In this document: positions 63,189 through 64,000 of the stretch, one piece after another
Position numbering within the stretch: position 1 is the first letter of the stretch
Layout of the letters: the number at the start of each line of letters is the position of its first letter
From: an uncultured Paracoccaceae bacterium
GTDB lineage: Bacteria; Pseudomonadota; Alphaproteobacteria; Rhodobacterales; Rhodobacteraceae
DNA: 64,000 nt
Assembly (NCBI GenBank): GCA_937146765.1
Contig: CAKZRP010000037.1
Location: 186,001 to 250,000 of the forward strand
Direction: 5' to 3'
Translations under genes and position numbers: made by a program
The notes under the pieces: generated by a model
Database searches by the model: none
What the model was told of the DNA's origin: nothing
Seen by the model: the letters and a program-made list of their open reading frames with translations, nothing else

Positions 63189-63998
63189 CTAGAAAGGAAT
63201 GAAGTTTTCGCATTCGTGGCTGAGCATTTCAATCTTGCGGGATACCTCACGATCGAACCTGTCACTTCTATTATGCAGGTAATCAACCATTTTTAATTGC
63301 TTTGATAGCTCGTCGTTGATCTGTTGTGACGTGACCTTTTTGTTATATTCCATGATAACTTCGATGGTTTCTATGAAATCTCTCACAAGCCCTGCTGGAA
63401 TGGAGTGAATTTCGGGCTCAATTGAGTTTGAACGCTGCCCGGCGCGCGAAAGCGTCAATATTTCTTCGAGGAGATCGCGCTCAGAACGCAAATGTTCCGG
63501 GCTGTTTCCGCTCTCCACTGCAAGTATTTTGGAAATTTTTTCGTTCAGTTGTGGCCACCACATATCAAATACACGGTCGAACGTTTCTTTTGATAGCGCG
63601 CTGTCTCCCCCACTTTGGTTGACGGTTTGCATCATTTTTTTAAAGTCTGATCTATTGAAGTTTGTCGTTTGAAGAGTAGCCAAGGGACCTGTTAAGTCAG
63701 TGTTCTCCATTCCGAACAAAATAGAGCAAACCTTGGATTTTTCTAAATCTTTAGATAGCGCGCCAGCTTCGAACAGTATCCAAGGTTTGGCATAGTTTTC
63801 CTTTGTGAGGCACACTATACCAACATTACTCTCCGCGAGCTTCTTTGATATTTCACTACCCCATTTTGCTCCTTTTTCAATGTCGTTCGGCGTGTAGTAA
63901 GGTTTCGCAAATTGCAGGACGGAAGGAATCCAGTTTCTTAGTTCTTCAGCAATTTCTTTGCTTTGTTGGCCGCTCCAGCTGATAAAAACGTTCGTCAT
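63189..63998 (-). CDS. TIR-domain protein, candidate anti-phage effector
   Basis: 269 residues, complete, ATG at 63998. Residues 1-~110 form a TIR_2 domain: MTNVFISWSGQQSKEIAEEL (first strand and helix), GAKWGSEISKKLAESNVGIV and NYAKPWILFEAGALSK, where E77, four residues after W73, takes the catalytic glutamate position of NAD+-cleaving TIR enzymes. The remaining ~160 residues are helical and charged, with no recognised domain. The gene is markedly A+T-rich compared with everything else in the window, which points to recent transfer. Its promoter and any partner gene lie beyond the right edge. Confidence 0.85.
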   Translation of the reverse strand: MTNVFISWSGQQSKEIAEELRNWIPSVLQFAKPYYTPNDIEKGAKWGSEISKKLAESNVGIVCLTKENYAKPWILFEAGALSKDLEKSKVCSILFGMENTDLTGPLATLQTTNFNRSDFKKMMQTVNQSGGDSALSKETFDRVFDMWWPQLNEKISKILAVESGNSPEHLRSERDLLEEILTLSRAGQRSNSIEPEIHSIPAGLVRDFIETIEVIMEYNKKVTSQQINDELSKQLKMVDYLHNRSDRFDREVSRKIEMLSHECENFIPF

Positions 63999-64000
63999 GT

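Noticed and set aside
63010..63190. Possible integration site at the left end of the TIR gene
   Set aside because: No tRNA, integrase or direct repeat was found; the composition change alone does not define a junction.

Overview
The window is GC-rich chromosomal DNA of an alphaproteobacterium, most likely a member of the Rhodobacteraceae (Roseobacter group). The basis is the gene families and their order: a betI / compact BCCT transporter / betB / betA operon, a pccR-pccB-pccA-mcm propionate cluster with small secreted genes between its enzymes, a short prolyl-tRNA synthetase followed by lolC-lolD, an hdaA next to a PerM permease, and DUF6497, DUF4174 and DUF1036 proteins. Genus cannot be fixed from the sequence alone. 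No rRNA, tRNA, CRISPR array or insertion sequence was seen.

Layout. 1-3.3 kb: end of a histidinol-phosphatase-type gene, then convergent 8-oxoguanine and guanine deaminases. 3.5-15.1 kb: mgtE, 5-formyl-THF cyclo-ligase, a 2OG-Fe(II) oxygenase, a YmdB-type phosphoesterase, two SLC13-type permeases with internal TrkA-C domains, a META-domain protein, an FAD-binding dehydrogenase and yebC. 15.4-21.6 kb: a membrane ClpP-fold protein, a divergent argP/lysE-type pair, pirin, a DMT exporter, a DUF1036 protein and a 46-codon membrane ORF. 21.6-27.1 kb: choline-to-glycine-betaine operon (betI divergent from transporter-betB-betA). 27.2-42.1 kb: a YdcH-type gene behind an FNR-like box, then the propionyl-CoA module (pccR, pccB, pccA, mcm) with six small, mostly secreted or lipoprotein genes inside it. 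42.3-52.7 kb: small enzymes, a J-domain protein, a LysR/DUF1127 pair, ppx, hdaA, perM and a hybrid histidine kinase. 53.2-62.8 kb: proS, an RTX-like protein, lolCD, YdcZ, a metallopeptidase-like lipoprotein, a tag-type glycosylase, a thioesterase and two unknown genes. 63.2-64 kb: a complete A+T-rich TIR-domain gene, the one clearly foreign-looking gene.

How genes work together. BetA oxidises choline to betaine aldehyde, BetB oxidises that to glycine betaine, the BCCT protein probably imports choline, and BetI probably represses from a palindrome between the divergent genes. PccB and PccA carboxylate propionyl-CoA to methylmalonyl-CoA, which Mcm isomerises to succinyl-CoA (no methylmalonyl-CoA epimerase was recognised here); PccR-type boxes (TTTGCAAA plus a degenerate half-site four bases away) lie before both pccR and pccB. 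LolC-LolD exports lipoproteins, several of which are encoded in this window.

The points most worth following are the TIR gene at the right edge, the paired PccR-type sites, a GC-rich hairpin repeat whose two copies carry a compensatory base-pair change, strong hairpins between bet genes and after mcm, the FNR-like box at ideal spacing before the YdcH gene, and two very short genes (46 and 47 residues).
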